A stretch of 64,000 bases of DNA from Cognatiyoonia sediminum (lineage in GTDB: Bacteria; Pseudomonadota; Alphaproteobacteria; Rhodobacterales; Rhodobacteraceae): assembly GCF_900129845.1 (NCBI RefSeq), contig NZ_FQXB01000001.1:310001-374000 (forward strand), in the 5' to 3' direction. How positions within the stretch are numbered: position 1 is the first letter of the stretch; each line of letters begins with the position of its first letter. The position numbers and the translations under genes were made by a program. Positions 8,881 through 18,287 of this stretch are shown one piece after another. Below the pieces are notes generated by a model, which saw nothing but the letters and a program-made list of their open reading frames with translations, was not told the DNA's origin and did not search any database.

Positions 8881-10263
8881 CTACGCTTTGGAGCGTCTTC
8901 CATTCCACTCGGCCGCGTAAAGTGAATAGGCTTCTCTCATCTGTTTTTCAGGGACAGGAATAGAGGGCATTTGGTGTCTTGAGGAGCCATCTGGAGAAAC
9001 GAGAAGGGCGGCACCCCGGCTCGTGCCCGTTGCGCTCGCTATGGGAATGATTGGGGACTGGGAGGCCACTCTCAGCATGTCGAGATAAGCTTTGTTTCGT
9101 GCGAATGGGCCTTCAACGATCACAGACCCGTCGTGACCTATGAGGTCGAGGCAGTGTGACGTTACTAAGGCGAGATAAAAGCCGACTGCAGCGCTTCGTT
9201 GCGGTGATCCTAATTTCGGTTCCTTGCCCACCCATACCGCCTGAGAACTGGCAAAGGGCCCAGTCTCCGGCACGACCGCGGGCAGAAGCATGCTCCCGTT
9301 CTTCAGCACCTCAAGCATATCACGGGCATCTGCATCCACGACAGCTCCGCCAAGAGCAAGGTCATGCTCGCGCCCACCCATGAAGCGCGCCGATGGCACC
9401 GCATGGCCAAAGGCATTCACATTGACGAGCGTGTCACATGCTGGGTCCAATGTCACAGGTTTGCCGCCCACTGCCATGGCGATCACCCATGTGCCAGTCG
9501 ACACTACGCTAAACGGGGGCCTTTGCGCGACAAGGTGCGATAGAAGAGAGGCATTGGAGTCATGAATGCCACAATGAACCGCGGTATTCGCAGGCAACCC
9601 AGTATTTTGTGCAACTTCCGCGGTCACATGACCGACAACATCGCCGGGTTTGCGGGGTTGTGCGATTTTGTCTGCGATATTCAGTTTTGCAGGCAGAGAT
9701 GAAAATTCGCTTTGATAAGGATTCCATAGATCCGTGTGGCACCCAAGTGATGTCACATCAGTCGCGTAAACACCTGTCAGACGATGCGCCCAGAATTGAG
9801 GATATGTTATGATATGACAGACTCGGTCTTTGAGTTTCGGATCGCGAGTAAACTGCCAATGAATCTGCGCTCCCAAGTTCAGTCCTAACGCCAGACGGGG
9901 GGACCCTGTTTCTGAAAACGGGGGCCTGATGGCGTCATAAACCTCTGCACATTCGTCCGGACCAGTGTGCTCATAATCGAGAATTGGCGCCGCAAGCGAT
10001 CCATCCGTAGCGATTAAGGCCCCCGCGGCGCCGTGAGTGGTGATGGTGATCGCTTCGATCCCAAATTCAGCATGGAATGAGGCGAGCCCTTCCAGAAGGA
10101 AATGCCAAAGTCCTTCTACGTCGAAATGCGGATAGGGTGGACCCGGCAAGACGGTATTGGGCCGCGTGACAACTTTGATTTCTAACAGGTCTGACTGCCG
10201 CACGAGCGCCAGTTTGGCGTTCGTTTTGCCGATGTCGATGACCGCAATATGTCCGGTCGTCAT
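8881..10263 (-). CDS. rhaK: L-rhamnulose kinase, FGGY family (RhaK type)
   Basis: This kinase should phosphorylate L-rhamnulose to L-rhamnulose 1-phosphate with ATP. The N-terminal phosphate loop [14 protein letters not shown] and the FGGY-type core ([22 protein letters not shown]) are clear. It is the last gene of the minus-strand rhamnose operon and overlaps rhaU by 4 bases (ATGA). The gene order rhaRSTPQUK matches Rhizobium leguminosarum, where RhaK is also needed for uptake by the ABC transporter. Whether this RhaK also does that is inference. The substrate call rests mainly on context, since FGGY kinases are hard to assign from sequence alone. Confidence 0.9.
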   Translation of the reverse strand: MTTGHIAVIDIGKTNAKLALVRQSDLLEIKVVTRPNTVLPGPPYPHFDVEGLWHFLLEGLASFHAEFGIEAITITTHGAAGALIATDGSLAAPILDYEHTGPDECAEVYDAIRPPFSETGSPRLALGLNLGAQIHWQFTRDPKLKDRVCHIITYPQFWAHRLTGVYATDVTSLGCHTDLWNPYQSEFSSLPAKLNIADKIAQPRKPGDVVGHVTAEVAQNTGLPANTAVHCGIHDSNASLLSHLVAQRPPFSVVSTGTWVIAMAVGGKPVTLDPACDTLVNVNAFGHAVPSARFMGGREHDLALGGAVVDADARDMLEVLKNGSMLLPAVVPETGPFASSQAVWVGKEPKLGSPQRSAAVGFYLALVTSHCLDLIGHDGSVIVEGPFARNKAYLDMLRVASQSPIIPIASATGTSRGAALLVSPDGSSRHQMPSIPVPEKQMREAYSLYAAEWNGRRSKA

Positions 10264-10574
10264 GACATATGAAAGACGGTTGTAAGCGGCACCGCGACCG
10301 GCTCGTTGTTGTTATGGGTTTCCATGATATCAGCCATATGCGCCCACCATTTCTTCATGATCTCATGAGACGGAAGACTGTCCATCTTATGATCTTCCGG
10401 ACGCCAAAGAACCCCAAAAAGGACGTTAGTCTCTTCATCCAGGTGGATGGAATAGTCCGAGACTCCCGCCTCTTTTAGAAGGGTTACAAGCTCCGGCCAT
10501 ATCTCATCATGCCGCTTCAGGTATTCCGACTTCATTCCTGGGTTGAGGTGCATTTTGAACGCGTATTTTTCCAT
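10260..10574 (-). CDS. rhaU: L-rhamnose mutarotase
   Basis: This 104-residue cytoplasmic enzyme interconverts the alpha and beta anomers of L-rhamnose, supplying the anomer used by the isomerase. The family core is clear: [25 protein letters not shown] at the start (His and Asp active-site region), WRPEDHKM in the middle, and [10 protein letters not shown] later. The ATG at 10574 gives exactly the 104 residues of the E. coli mutarotase RhaM. It overlaps the rhaQ stop by one base (TAATG), which suggests translational coupling. Confidence 0.94.
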   Translation of the reverse strand: MEKYAFKMHLNPGMKSEYLKRHDEIWPELVTLLKEAGVSDYSIHLDEETNVLFGVLWRPEDHKMDSLPSHEIMKKWWAHMADIMETHNNNEPVAVPLTTVFHMS

Positions 10575-11557
10575 TATGACTTCCACTTTTCCCAAAGGCG
10601 CGGCAATGCGATGACGCCGATCAAGAGAAGTCCGATCACGATGGACATTACGATTCCGGGGACGTTAAGGAGGCCGAGGCCGAATGTAACCAATCCCATC
10701 ACAAAGGCCGCGATCACAACACCTGGGATCGTTCCCGATCCACCTAGGATGTTGACACCACCTAAGACAACCATCGTCACGATTTCCAGTTCCCAACCAA
10801 ATGCAATTGATGGGCGTGTCGAGGCCAGTCGTGAGGTTAGGCAAACAGCTGCTACGCCGGACATGAGCCCCGTCAAAAGGAAAAGGATGAACTTTACACG
10901 CGCAACGCGGATGCCCGAGAATTCAGCGCCGACTGGGTTGTTTCCAATTGCATAGACGGCCCTGCCAAAGTTCGTATTGTGAAGGATGACAAAGTATATG
11001 AGGGCAATGATGGCGAAGAGCACAAACTCAAACGAGATCACCCAGAACACATAGCCCTGCCCGAAGAACGAGAAATCAGATGGGTAACCGCGATAAGCCT
11101 GATCGCCTAAGATAATGTAGCTGATGCCGCGGAACAAGCTCATCGTGCCGATGGTTACCACGATGGACGGCAGGCCCAATTTCGTCACAAGGAAACCGTT
11201 GAAAGCGCCGCAGATAAGCCCGACACCAAGGCCTATGAGAACCAGACCAGGCGTCCCGATACCTATCTGCACGGCGGCCCCCATGGCCGTCGAGGCGAGT
11301 GCGATTATCGAGGCGACGGAGAGATCGATCTCGCCAGCGATGATCAAAAGCGCCATCGCGAAGGCGATCATCGCTTTCTCGGTAAAGTTGAACGTCATAT
11401 CGCTGAGGTTCCACGCGTTCAAAAAGTATGGCGATGTGAAACTGTTGACGATAAAAATAGATACGGCCACGGCCAGTAGGAGTGTCTCCCAGCTTTTCAG
11501 GCGCCGTTCCAACGGCGATTGAAGACGATCGGGAATGAAACGAGTTGTATCGGTCAT
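10574..11557 (-). CDS. rhaQ: Rhamnose ABC transporter permease (RhaQ)
   Basis: This is a 327-residue inner-membrane permease of the BPD_transp_2 (RbsC/LivH-like) family, with about ten hydrophobic segments. The family signature [15 protein letters not shown] is near residues 75-90 and the coupling region [12 protein letters not shown] near 205-216. It would form a heterodimer with RhaP to pass L-rhamnose across the inner membrane. Its start overlaps the rhaP stop by 4 bases (ATGA). The Q/P assignment follows operon order as in R. leguminosarum. Confidence 0.92.
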   Translation of the reverse strand: MTDTTRFIPDRLQSPLERRLKSWETLLLAVAVSIFIVNSFTSPYFLNAWNLSDMTFNFTEKAMIAFAMALLIIAGEIDLSVASIIALASTAMGAAVQIGIGTPGLVLIGLGVGLICGAFNGFLVTKLGLPSIVVTIGTMSLFRGISYIILGDQAYRGYPSDFSFFGQGYVFWVISFEFVLFAIIALIYFVILHNTNFGRAVYAIGNNPVGAEFSGIRVARVKFILFLLTGLMSGVAAVCLTSRLASTRPSIAFGWELEIVTMVVLGGVNILGGSGTIPGVVIAAFVMGLVTFGLGLLNVPGIVMSIVIGLLLIGVIALPRLWEKWKS

Positions 11558-12537
11558 GTCGCGTTCTCCGCGCGCTTAAGGATGATTCTGCCCTTTTCAC
11601 GGTTGGCTTGTGCATTCAGGGCGACAGCAATGATGATGGCGCTTCCCGAGATTGCGAGTTGCCAGAAGGGCGAGATATTTACGACTGGCAAGGCGTTGCT
11701 GATAATGCCAAGAAATAATGCTCCAAGCATGGCTCCGACGACAGAGCCAATGCCCCCCATGATAGCTACGCCTCCAATCACGCAGGCGGCGACGACGCTA
11801 AGCTCAAACCCTCCGGCAAGGTCGACAAAGGCGACTGCAAAGCGTGATACCCACAAGTAACCAGTCAGCCCAGCGAGCGCGCCGGATATAGTGAAGGCCC
11901 AGAATTGGGTGCGGCCAACGTCGATCCCTGCATAGGTCGCCGCGTGTGGGTTCCCGCCAGCAGCATAGAAAGCACGCCCGAGGGTCGTCCGTGACATGAC
12001 GACTGAAAAGAGAATGACAGCGGCAATCGCGATCCAACTCATGAGAGGGAGACCAAGAAGTTCTGTTCTTGGAAACGCTTTAAAGGGTTCGCTGAATTCG
12101 TGGGCGTTGATCCACTTGCCTTCGGACAAAAGGAAAATCGTACCACGAAAGATGGTCATCGTTCCCAGTGTAACAACGATCGGTGGAATCTCGAGTTTCC
12201 AGACGAGGATACCATTCACCATTCCAAGAAGTGCGCCAAACGCAACCGAAACGAAAATGATGATCGGCACTGGCAACCCCGGTACCGCGACGTTGATCAT
12301 TGAAACAACCATACCTGTCAGGGCAAGGTTCGCTGCCACGCTAAGGTCGATACAGCGTGTTAGGATGACGATCATTTGTCCAATGGCCAAGAGGATCAGG
12401 GGCGCTGTGTCGTTGAATACGTTGGCAAGATTTGAAGGTGCAATAAAGGCCGGGAACCGAGTGGCGATGATAGCGAGAAGAAGGACGATCGCGCCAGTCA
12501 ACAAGAATTCGCGGGACGTGAAGATTTGCTTCGGCAT
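11554..12537 (-). CDS. rhaP: Rhamnose ABC transporter permease (RhaP)
   Basis: This second BPD_transp_2 permease also has 327 residues and pairs with RhaQ. The signature TRCIDLSVAANLALTG is near residues 60-75, and the cytoplasmic coupling region GGNPHAATYAGID near 195-207. The many membrane segments and the paralogy with RhaQ support a heterodimeric channel. The rhaT stop lies 11 bases upstream. Expression is presumably under RhaR with the rest of the operon. Confidence 0.92.
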   Translation of the reverse strand: MPKQIFTSREFLLTGAIVLLLAIIATRFPAFIAPSNLANVFNDTAPLILLAIGQMIVILTRCIDLSVAANLALTGMVVSMINVAVPGLPVPIIIFVSVAFGALLGMVNGILVWKLEIPPIVVTLGTMTIFRGTIFLLSEGKWINAHEFSEPFKAFPRTELLGLPLMSWIAIAAVILFSVVMSRTTLGRAFYAAGGNPHAATYAGIDVGRTQFWAFTISGALAGLTGYLWVSRFAVAFVDLAGGFELSVVAACVIGGVAIMGGIGSVVGAMLGALFLGIISNALPVVNISPFWQLAISGSAIIIAVALNAQANREKGRIILKRAENAT

Positions 12538-12548
12538 AGTTTGATCCT

Positions 12549-14096
12549 TTAAATTCCAGCCGCGTGACGCACGAGTGTTTCAGGGGTCATGTCTTCACCA
12601 GTAACTTCAGTCGCAATCCGGCCTTCCCGCATGACTATAACGCGGTCGGACATGCCTAAGACTTCTGGGATTTCAGAACTGATCATGATTACTGCCAGTC
12701 CTTGGGCCGCCAGTTCTGCCATGAACTCATGAACAGCTGCCTTAGAGCCAATGTCGATACCTTTGGTGGGTTCATCAAGGATGATGACCTTTGGCTGGGT
12801 CGCGAGCCATTTCGCAATCACGACCTTCTGCTGGTTGCCACCTGAGAGATTTCCGACATCGGTATCGAGCGACGCTGCCCTAAGATCGAGCCGCTCCGTG
12901 TATTCTCGCGCAAGCTTGAATTCTTCAGCTAGTCTGAGGAACCCATTTTTGGAAGTACGATCAAGCGATGGGAGCGTGACGTTTTGGAAAATCGGAAGGG
13001 TCGTGATGGCGCCCTGTCGGCCTCGGTCTTCGGGCACATAGACAATACCCTTGCCAACCGCGTCGGCTGGGGATCGAATGATTGCGTCCTCGCCGTCTAT
13101 GGTGACTTTACCTGAAGAGGGCCGCGTAATACCAAAAAGCGCCTGCATAAATTCGGAACGTCCGGCGCCAACAAGGCCATAAAAGCCCAGAATTTCTCCT
13201 CGTCGCAGCGTAAAACTAATATCTGCGAACTCGGTTGGATGTTCATAGCCATCAACTGAAAAGATTTCATCGCCGGTGTTGCGCTCTCGGTTGGGGAAAA
13301 TTTGGCTCACATCCCGACCAACCATCAGTTTGACGAGTTCCGCTTCAGTCACATCGGCAATCGCGCCATTCCCGACAAGAGCACCATCTCGAAAGACCGT
13401 ATAGCTATCGGCAATGCGGAAAATCTCATCGAACTTGTGGCTGATGAAAAGTATGGCCTTGCCTTGCGCTTTCAGCTCCTCAACAAGTTCATATAGCTCT
13501 TCAATTTCTTTTTGGCTCAGTGCGGCAGTCGGTTCATCCATGATCACCACTCGCGCATCAATTGATAGCGCACGGGCAATTGCGACGAGATGCTTGTTCG
13601 CAATTCCAAGATCTTTGAGTTTCGTTCTAGGATCAATGCTGGCGCCGATACCGTCAAGAATTTCGCGGGAATGGTCCATCATCGCAGACGTATCGATGAG
13701 GCCAAAACGCCCTCGCGGTGCGTGACCAAGAAAAACATTCTCTGCCACCGACAACTCGTCGAACAGGACTGTTTCCTGATGGATCGCCGTTACGCCGACG
13801 TCACCGGCGTCTTGTGCTGTCGGAAAATGAACAGGCGACCCATCGATCTCGATTTGGCCCCCGTTTGGCTGATAGATACCTGTCATGATCTTGACGACAG
13901 TCGACTTGCCAGCGCCGTTTTCTCCAACGAGCGCAGTCACCTTGCCGGGGAAAAGCTCTAATGACACTTCTGATAACGCCGTTACGCCAGGGAACGTCTT
14001 GGTCACTTCTCTTAGTGCAAGGACCGGCACCTTTGGTTCGGCCCCGGTGGGCGCCGATTTTTGATCTGTTTCCATCAACATTGGGTCAGTTGCCAT
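12549..14096 (-). CDS. rhaT: Rhamnose ABC transporter ATP-binding protein (two NBDs)
   Basis: This 515-residue protein has two fused nucleotide-binding domains, as in RbsA/AraG sugar importers. NBD1 has a complete Walker A (GENGAGKST) and Walker B (VVIMDEPTAAL). NBD2 has a degenerate Walker A (GLVGAGRSEF, Arg in place of the usual Lys), a good signature (LSGGNQQKVVIAKW) and Walker B (VIILDEPTKGID). Such asymmetry is normal in this family. The first ~22 residues are a polar extension. It powers RhaP/RhaQ from the cytoplasmic face. Confidence 0.95.
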   Translation of the reverse strand: MATDPMLMETDQKSAPTGAEPKVPVLALREVTKTFPGVTALSEVSLELFPGKVTALVGENGAGKSTVVKIMTGIYQPNGGQIEIDGSPVHFPTAQDAGDVGVTAIHQETVLFDELSVAENVFLGHAPRGRFGLIDTSAMMDHSREILDGIGASIDPRTKLKDLGIANKHLVAIARALSIDARVVIMDEPTAALSQKEIEELYELVEELKAQGKAILFISHKFDEIFRIADSYTVFRDGALVGNGAIADVTEAELVKLMVGRDVSQIFPNRERNTGDEIFSVDGYEHPTEFADISFTLRRGEILGFYGLVGAGRSEFMQALFGITRPSSGKVTIDGEDAIIRSPADAVGKGIVYVPEDRGRQGAITTLPIFQNVTLPSLDRTSKNGFLRLAEEFKLAREYTERLDLRAASLDTDVGNLSGGNQQKVVIAKWLATQPKVIILDEPTKGIDIGSKAAVHEFMAELAAQGLAVIMISSEIPEVLGMSDRVIVMREGRIATEVTGEDMTPETLVRHAAGI

Positions 14097-14147
14097 ACGG
14101 AATAGTATCGGCGCAGCAACGAAGCTGCGCCGATCGGGTTACAGCGA

Positions 14148-15146
14148 TCAGAAGATATCTTTGAACTGATCGATGTTGGATGCGTCGTAGGTGAACGGAT
14201 CCGACATTGCTGCAGTGTTCGTGTCATCGAGGGTGACTGAACCCATACGACCTGTCGGGATTTCTGCACCCGGTTCAGCCGTCGCAGCACCAGTTGCCAG
14301 CGCATGGGCGATCATCGTCGCTGAGTAGCCTAGATCGATCGGGTTCCAGATGGCAAAGCTTTCCGTCGCGCCGGACACGACGCAACCTGCCATCTCGGAT
14401 GGTAGACCAAGGCCTGTGACGTTGATCTCGCCGATCTTGTCGGCGTCAGACACGGCCTGACACGAGGCAAGAATACCGACTGTCGTTGGAGCGATAATCG
14501 CCTTAAGATCTGGGTAGGACGCCATCAGACCCTGTGCTTCACGATAGGACTTGTCCGAGAGATCATCGCCATAAACAGTAGCGACAAGTTCGATCCCCGG
14601 GTAGTTCGGAAGAACTTCTTCTGCAGCTTCGATCCATGCGTTTTGGTTCGTCGCCGTTGCGGACGCTGACAAGATAGCAACTTGGCCACCATCAGGCATG
14701 TGATCTGCTGCGAGCTTGATGATCGTGTTGCCAATCAATGGTGTCGAAGATGGGTTCAGATGCATCATCCGACCTTCTTCGTTAACGCCGGAATCCCAGG
14801 AAACGACGGTGATGCCACGCTGCATGGCGCGCTGAAGTGCAGGCGAAACAGCGTCAGGGTCGTTGGCGGAGATTGCTATTGCGTCGACACCTTGGGCGAT
14901 CAGCGAGTTGATCACCTCGATTTGTCCTTCTGCTGTAGTGTCCGTTGGACCAGTATAGATAATTTCGACATTGCCGAGCTCTGCTGCGGCTTCTTCAGCG
15001 CCTTCTGCTGCGGCTTCAAAGAAGCCGATGCCAAGTGCCTTGACCACGAGTGCGATGCGCATGTCGTCTTGTGCGTATGCAGCATTTCCGGCCAGCATAG
15101 CGGTCGCAATCGCGCTGCCGCCAAAGAGTCTTCTGGTGATGCTCAT
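14148..15146 (-). CDS. rhaS: Rhamnose ABC transporter periplasmic binding protein
   Basis: This is a periplasmic binding protein of the ribose/rhamnose (Peripla_BP_4) type. An N-terminal signal peptide covers about residues 1-25 (RRLFGGSAIATAMLAGNAAYAQ), followed by the type I binding fold (DMRIALVVKALGIGFFEAAAEG). I place the start at the ATG at 15146, which has AGGGAGG a few bases upstream and leads straight into the signal peptide; a longer in-frame extension to 15218 lacks support. It is the second gene of the operon after rhaR and should deliver L-rhamnose to RhaPQT. Confidence 0.94.
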   Translation of the reverse strand: MSITRRLFGGSAIATAMLAGNAAYAQDDMRIALVVKALGIGFFEAAAEGAEEAAAELGNVEIIYTGPTDTTAEGQIEVINSLIAQGVDAIAISANDPDAVSPALQRAMQRGITVVSWDSGVNEEGRMMHLNPSSTPLIGNTIIKLAADHMPDGGQVAILSASATATNQNAWIEAAEEVLPNYPGIELVATVYGDDLSDKSYREAQGLMASYPDLKAIIAPTTVGILASCQAVSDADKIGEINVTGLGLPSEMAGCVVSGATESFAIWNPIDLGYSATMIAHALATGAATAEPGAEIPTGRMGSVTLDDTNTAAMSDPFTYDASNIDQFKDIF

Positions 15147-15184
15147 GGATAATCCTCCCTGTCGAGCGATAGTAAATGGTCCGT

Positions 15185-15985
15185 TTAAGTCGAACCGGTT
15201 TCCGCCGCGGCATTCCATTCTGCCACGATCAGATTTATTTCAGCGGCCTCTAGCATTGCGGCTGCGCGATCTGAGATGCCGCCATCGGTAATGACTGTAT
15301 CAATCCGATCCAATGGGCAGAGCACGAGGCTAGAGCGGGCGTCGAACTTGCTGCTGTCGACCAAAACAATCAGCTCGTCGGCCTGTCCCATAAGCTTTTC
15401 TTCAGCCTGGATGAGCAGTGGATCGCCCTCCATCACACCTAGTGGACCGATGCCTTGCGCACTCATGAACATACGCCGCGCATAGAAGTTGCGCGTTACG
15501 TCATTTTCAAATGGCGACAGAATGATGTTTTGTTCTCGGTAAATTGCACCGCCGGGTAGCATCACTGTGTTCTTGGAATGCTTCAGCAGGTGCTCCGCGA
15601 TTGGAAATGAATTGGTAAAGACTTGCATGCGCCTGTTCGCCAGCGGATGCACCATCTGAAACGTGGTAGTGCCGCCGTTGACAATAATGGGGTCGCCGTC
15701 TTCGCACAGCTCCGCAGCTGCGCGGGCGATCGCCTGTTTTTCCTCAATTCGGATGGTTTCATTGACAGCAAATGTCCGACCGGCGAGTCCGACAAACTGT
15801 GGCGGAGCAATCGCTTCAGCCCCTCCGCGTACCCGACGCAGCTTCTTCTGTACATGAAGCGTAGCAATGTCACGACGAATGGTTGCCTCTGACGCCCCAG
15901 TCAGCCCACAAAGGTCAACAACACTGACAAATGGACGATCTTGAACCGCTGATAGAATAACAGTGTGTCGCTCAGTTTCGTGCAT
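15185..15985 (-). CDS. rhaR: DeoR-family transcriptional regulator of the rhamnose locus
   Basis: This 266-residue regulator has an N-terminal DeoR winged helix-turn-helix (residues ~5-58, GLTGASEATIRRDIATLH) and a C-terminal sugar-phosphate sensor domain with the family block IIVNGGTTTFQMV and a late Lys-containing VDSSKFD motif. DeoR proteins usually repress until a sugar phosphate binds, so rhamnulose 1-phosphate is the likely inducer by inference. It is the first gene of the minus-strand operon and faces a divergent control region full of TCAATCAT-type repeats. Confidence 0.93.
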   Translation of the reverse strand: MHETERHTVILSAVQDRPFVSVVDLCGLTGASEATIRRDIATLHVQKKLRRVRGGAEAIAPPQFVGLAGRTFAVNETIRIEEKQAIARAAAELCEDGDPIIVNGGTTTFQMVHPLANRRMQVFTNSFPIAEHLLKHSKNTVMLPGGAIYREQNIILSPFENDVTRNFYARRMFMSAQGIGPLGVMEGDPLLIQAEEKLMGQADELIVLVDSSKFDARSSLVLCPLDRIDTVITDGGISDRAAAMLEAAEINLIVAEWNAAAETGST

Positions 15986-16030
15986 TTCTGGCCCCCCTTG
16001 GACTTACACGATGTCCAGATTCGCACCACC

Positions 16031-16103
16031 TGTCAATCATTTTCAATCATATTCAATCATTCTGCATCGCAGCATGATTGTTTGTGATCATTTTTGATTG
16101 ACA
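16031..16103. promoter_or_regulatory. Divergent rhaR/rhaD control region with operator-like repeats
   Basis: The region is bounded by a perfect 9-bp inverted repeat, TGTCAATCA (16031-16039) and TGATTGACA (16095-16103). Each arm contains TTGACA, pointing outward as a -35 box for its operon. Between them TCAATCAT recurs at 16033, 16043 and 16053, exactly 10 bp apart, and ATGATTG at 16074 runs in the opposite sense. This looks like a cooperative DeoR-type (RhaR) operator covering both promoters. The binding protein is inferred from its adjacency. Confidence 0.75.
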
Positions 16104-16172
16104 ATACACCGCATCTCGCGCACCTTCTCTGTCATCGAATATCCGAAGTTTGGACGCAGCCGGGAGGGCCAG

Positions 16173-18275
16173 ATGTTGAAGACCGTTGAGAAACAACCCC
16201 TTGAGAACCTCTGGAACGACAGCGTTGCCGATGAGATGAGCGAGTCGGAAAAGCTACTTTATCGCTCAAATCTCTTGGGATCCGACAAGCGGATCACCAA
16301 CTACGGTGGAGGAAACACGTCGGCCAAGGTGGTGGAGCGGGATCCTCTATCTGGAAAAGATGTCGAAGTTCTTTGGGTGAAAGGCTCAGGCGGCGATATT
16401 GGCTCCATCAAGATCGACGGATTTGCGACTCTCTACATGGAAAAACTAGAGGCGTTGAAAGGACTCTACCGTGGCGTCGAATTTGAGGACGAAATGGTGG
16501 GATACCTCCCCCACTGTACGTTCGAGCTAAATCCGCGTGCGGCTTCTATCGACACTCCGCTTCACGCTTATGTCCCGCAAAAGCATGTCGACCACCTACA
16601 CCCAGATGCTATCATTGCGATAGCAGCGTCCAAAAATTCAAAGGATCTGACCCAAGAGATCTTCAACGGTGAGATCGGCTGGCTTCCTTGGAAAAAACCA
16701 GGCTTTGAACTTGGTCTCTGGTTAGAAGATTTTTGCAAGAAGAACCCGGATGCCAAGGGAGTCGTGCTTGAGTCTCATGGGCTTTTCACATGGGCAGATG
16801 ATGCCAAAGCGTGTTACGAACTATCATTGGAGATCATTCAGAAAGCTACAGACTGGTTCGAGGCAAAGACCGCCGACGTCGCTGCATTCGGAGGGGCGGT
16901 GCATAAAAGTCATGCGCCTGGGCAACGCCGTGCAATTGCCGCGCGTCTGATGCCTGCGATCAGGGGTTTGGTTTCTGGCAAACAGCACATGGTCGGCCAT
17001 TTCGACGACAGCGACGGTGTCCTTGAATTCGTGAATGCCAAAGATATGCGCCCGCTTGCCGCGCTCGGTACATCGTGCCCTGACCACTTTCTTCGGACGA
17101 AGATACGCCCCTTGGTCGTGGATTTTGTCCCGGCTGAAAACAACATTGACGCCGTTCTTGAAGGTTTGCCCACTCAGGTCGCCGCATATAGAGAAGACTA
17201 CGCTGCCTACTACGAGCGCTGCAAACACGATAACAGCCCAGCAATCCGCGATCCGAATGCGGTCGTTTACCTCATCCCCGGTGTAGGCATGATCACCTTT
17301 GCCAAAGACAAGGCCACGGCGCGTATATCGGGCGAGTTCTACATTAATGCTATCAACGTTATGCGCGGCGCTTCGTCGGTCAGTGAATACGTTGGATTAC
17401 CCGAACAAGAAGCCTTCGATATCGAGTATTGGCTTTTGGAAGAAGCAAAGCTTCAGCGCATGCCAAAACCGAAATCACTGGCGGGGCGTATCGCGCTCGT
17501 AACCGGTGGCGCAGGGGGCATTGGTGCGGCAACCGCTGAAAGGTACCTTTCGGAAGGGGCTTGCGTCGTTTTAGCTGACATCGATGCGGAGGCCTTGGCC
17601 TCGGTCGAAGAAAAACTGAAGTCTCTCCATTCAATCGACGTCGTTCGCAGCGTGAATTTAGACGTTACTGACGAAACCGCTGTCATAGCCGCTTTTGCAG
17701 AGACTGCGGTTGAATTTGGCGGCATTGATATACTGGTCTCAAACGCCGGTATTGCCTCATCTGCTCCCGTTGAGGAAACATCGCTCGCGCTTTGGAACAA
17801 GAACATGGATATCCTTTCCACAGGCTATTTCCTTGTCAGTCGAGAGGCGTTCAAAGTTTTGCGAACCCAGAGCATCGGTGGCGCCATCGTGTTCATCGCA
17901 TCAAAAAACGGCTTAGCAGCGAGCCCGAACGCATCGGCATATTGCACGGCAAAGGCGTCTGAACTTCATCTTGCACGTTGCTTGGCGCTTGAAGGGGCTG
18001 AAGCCGGCATTCGCGTCAACGTCGTCAATCCAGATGCCGTTCTTCGTGGTTCACGCATTTGGGAAGGCGATTGGCTAGATCAACGTGCATCAACTCATGG
18101 AACCGACAAGGACGGACTTGAAGAGATGTACCGCCAACGATCTATGCTAAAGCGTTCAGTTTTGCCCGAAGACATTGCAGAGGCGGCCTATTTCTTTGCC
18201 TCTGATAAGTCCGCGAAATCAACCGGTAATATTGTGAATGTTGACGCGGGCAACGTCCAAGCATTTACACGCTAA
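16173..18275 (+). CDS. rhaD: Bifunctional rhamnulose-1-phosphate aldolase / L-lactaldehyde dehydrogenase
   Basis: This is a fusion of two enzymes (700 residues). Residues ~20-420 form a class II aldolase domain with metal ligands in HVDHLHPDA (His ~141 and ~143) and ESHGLF (His ~202), which would split L-rhamnulose 1-phosphate into DHAP and L-lactaldehyde. Residues ~438-700 form a short-chain dehydrogenase with VTGGAGGIG (NAD binding, ~445) and catalytic Tyr/Lys in YCTAKASE (~590), expected to oxidise lactaldehyde to L-lactate. The ATG at 16173 follows a GGGAGG site. rhaI follows after 12 bases. Confidence 0.95.
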   Translation: MLKTVEKQPLENLWNDSVADEMSESEKLLYRSNLLGSDKRITNYGGGNTSAKVVERDPLSGKDVEVLWVKGSGGDIGSIKIDGFATLYMEKLEALKGLYRGVEFEDEMVGYLPHCTFELNPRAASIDTPLHAYVPQKHVDHLHPDAIIAIAASKNSKDLTQEIFNGEIGWLPWKKPGFELGLWLEDFCKKNPDAKGVVLESHGLFTWADDAKACYELSLEIIQKATDWFEAKTADVAAFGGAVHKSHAPGQRRAIAARLMPAIRGLVSGKQHMVGHFDDSDGVLEFVNAKDMRPLAALGTSCPDHFLRTKIRPLVVDFVPAENNIDAVLEGLPTQVAAYREDYAAYYERCKHDNSPAIRDPNAVVYLIPGVGMITFAKDKATARISGEFYINAINVMRGASSVSEYVGLPEQEAFDIEYWLLEEAKLQRMPKPKSLAGRIALVTGGAGGIGAATAERYLSEGACVVLADIDAEALASVEEKLKSLHSIDVVRSVNLDVTDETAVIAAFAETAVEFGGIDILVSNAGIASSAPVEETSLALWNKNMDILSTGYFLVSREAFKVLRTQSIGGAIVFIASKNGLAASPNASAYCTAKASELHLARCLALEGAEAGIRVNVVNPDAVLRGSRIWEGDWLDQRASTHGTDKDGLEEMYRQRSMLKRSVLPEDIAEAAYFFASDKSAKSTGNIVNVDAGNVQAFTR

Positions 18276-18287
18276 GAGAAGAATTCC

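Noticed and set aside
8714-8920. 68-codon plus-strand frame between ispG and rhaK
   Set aside because: It runs into the rhaK coding end, has no start signal and no recognisable features; the 200 bases between the genes look empty.
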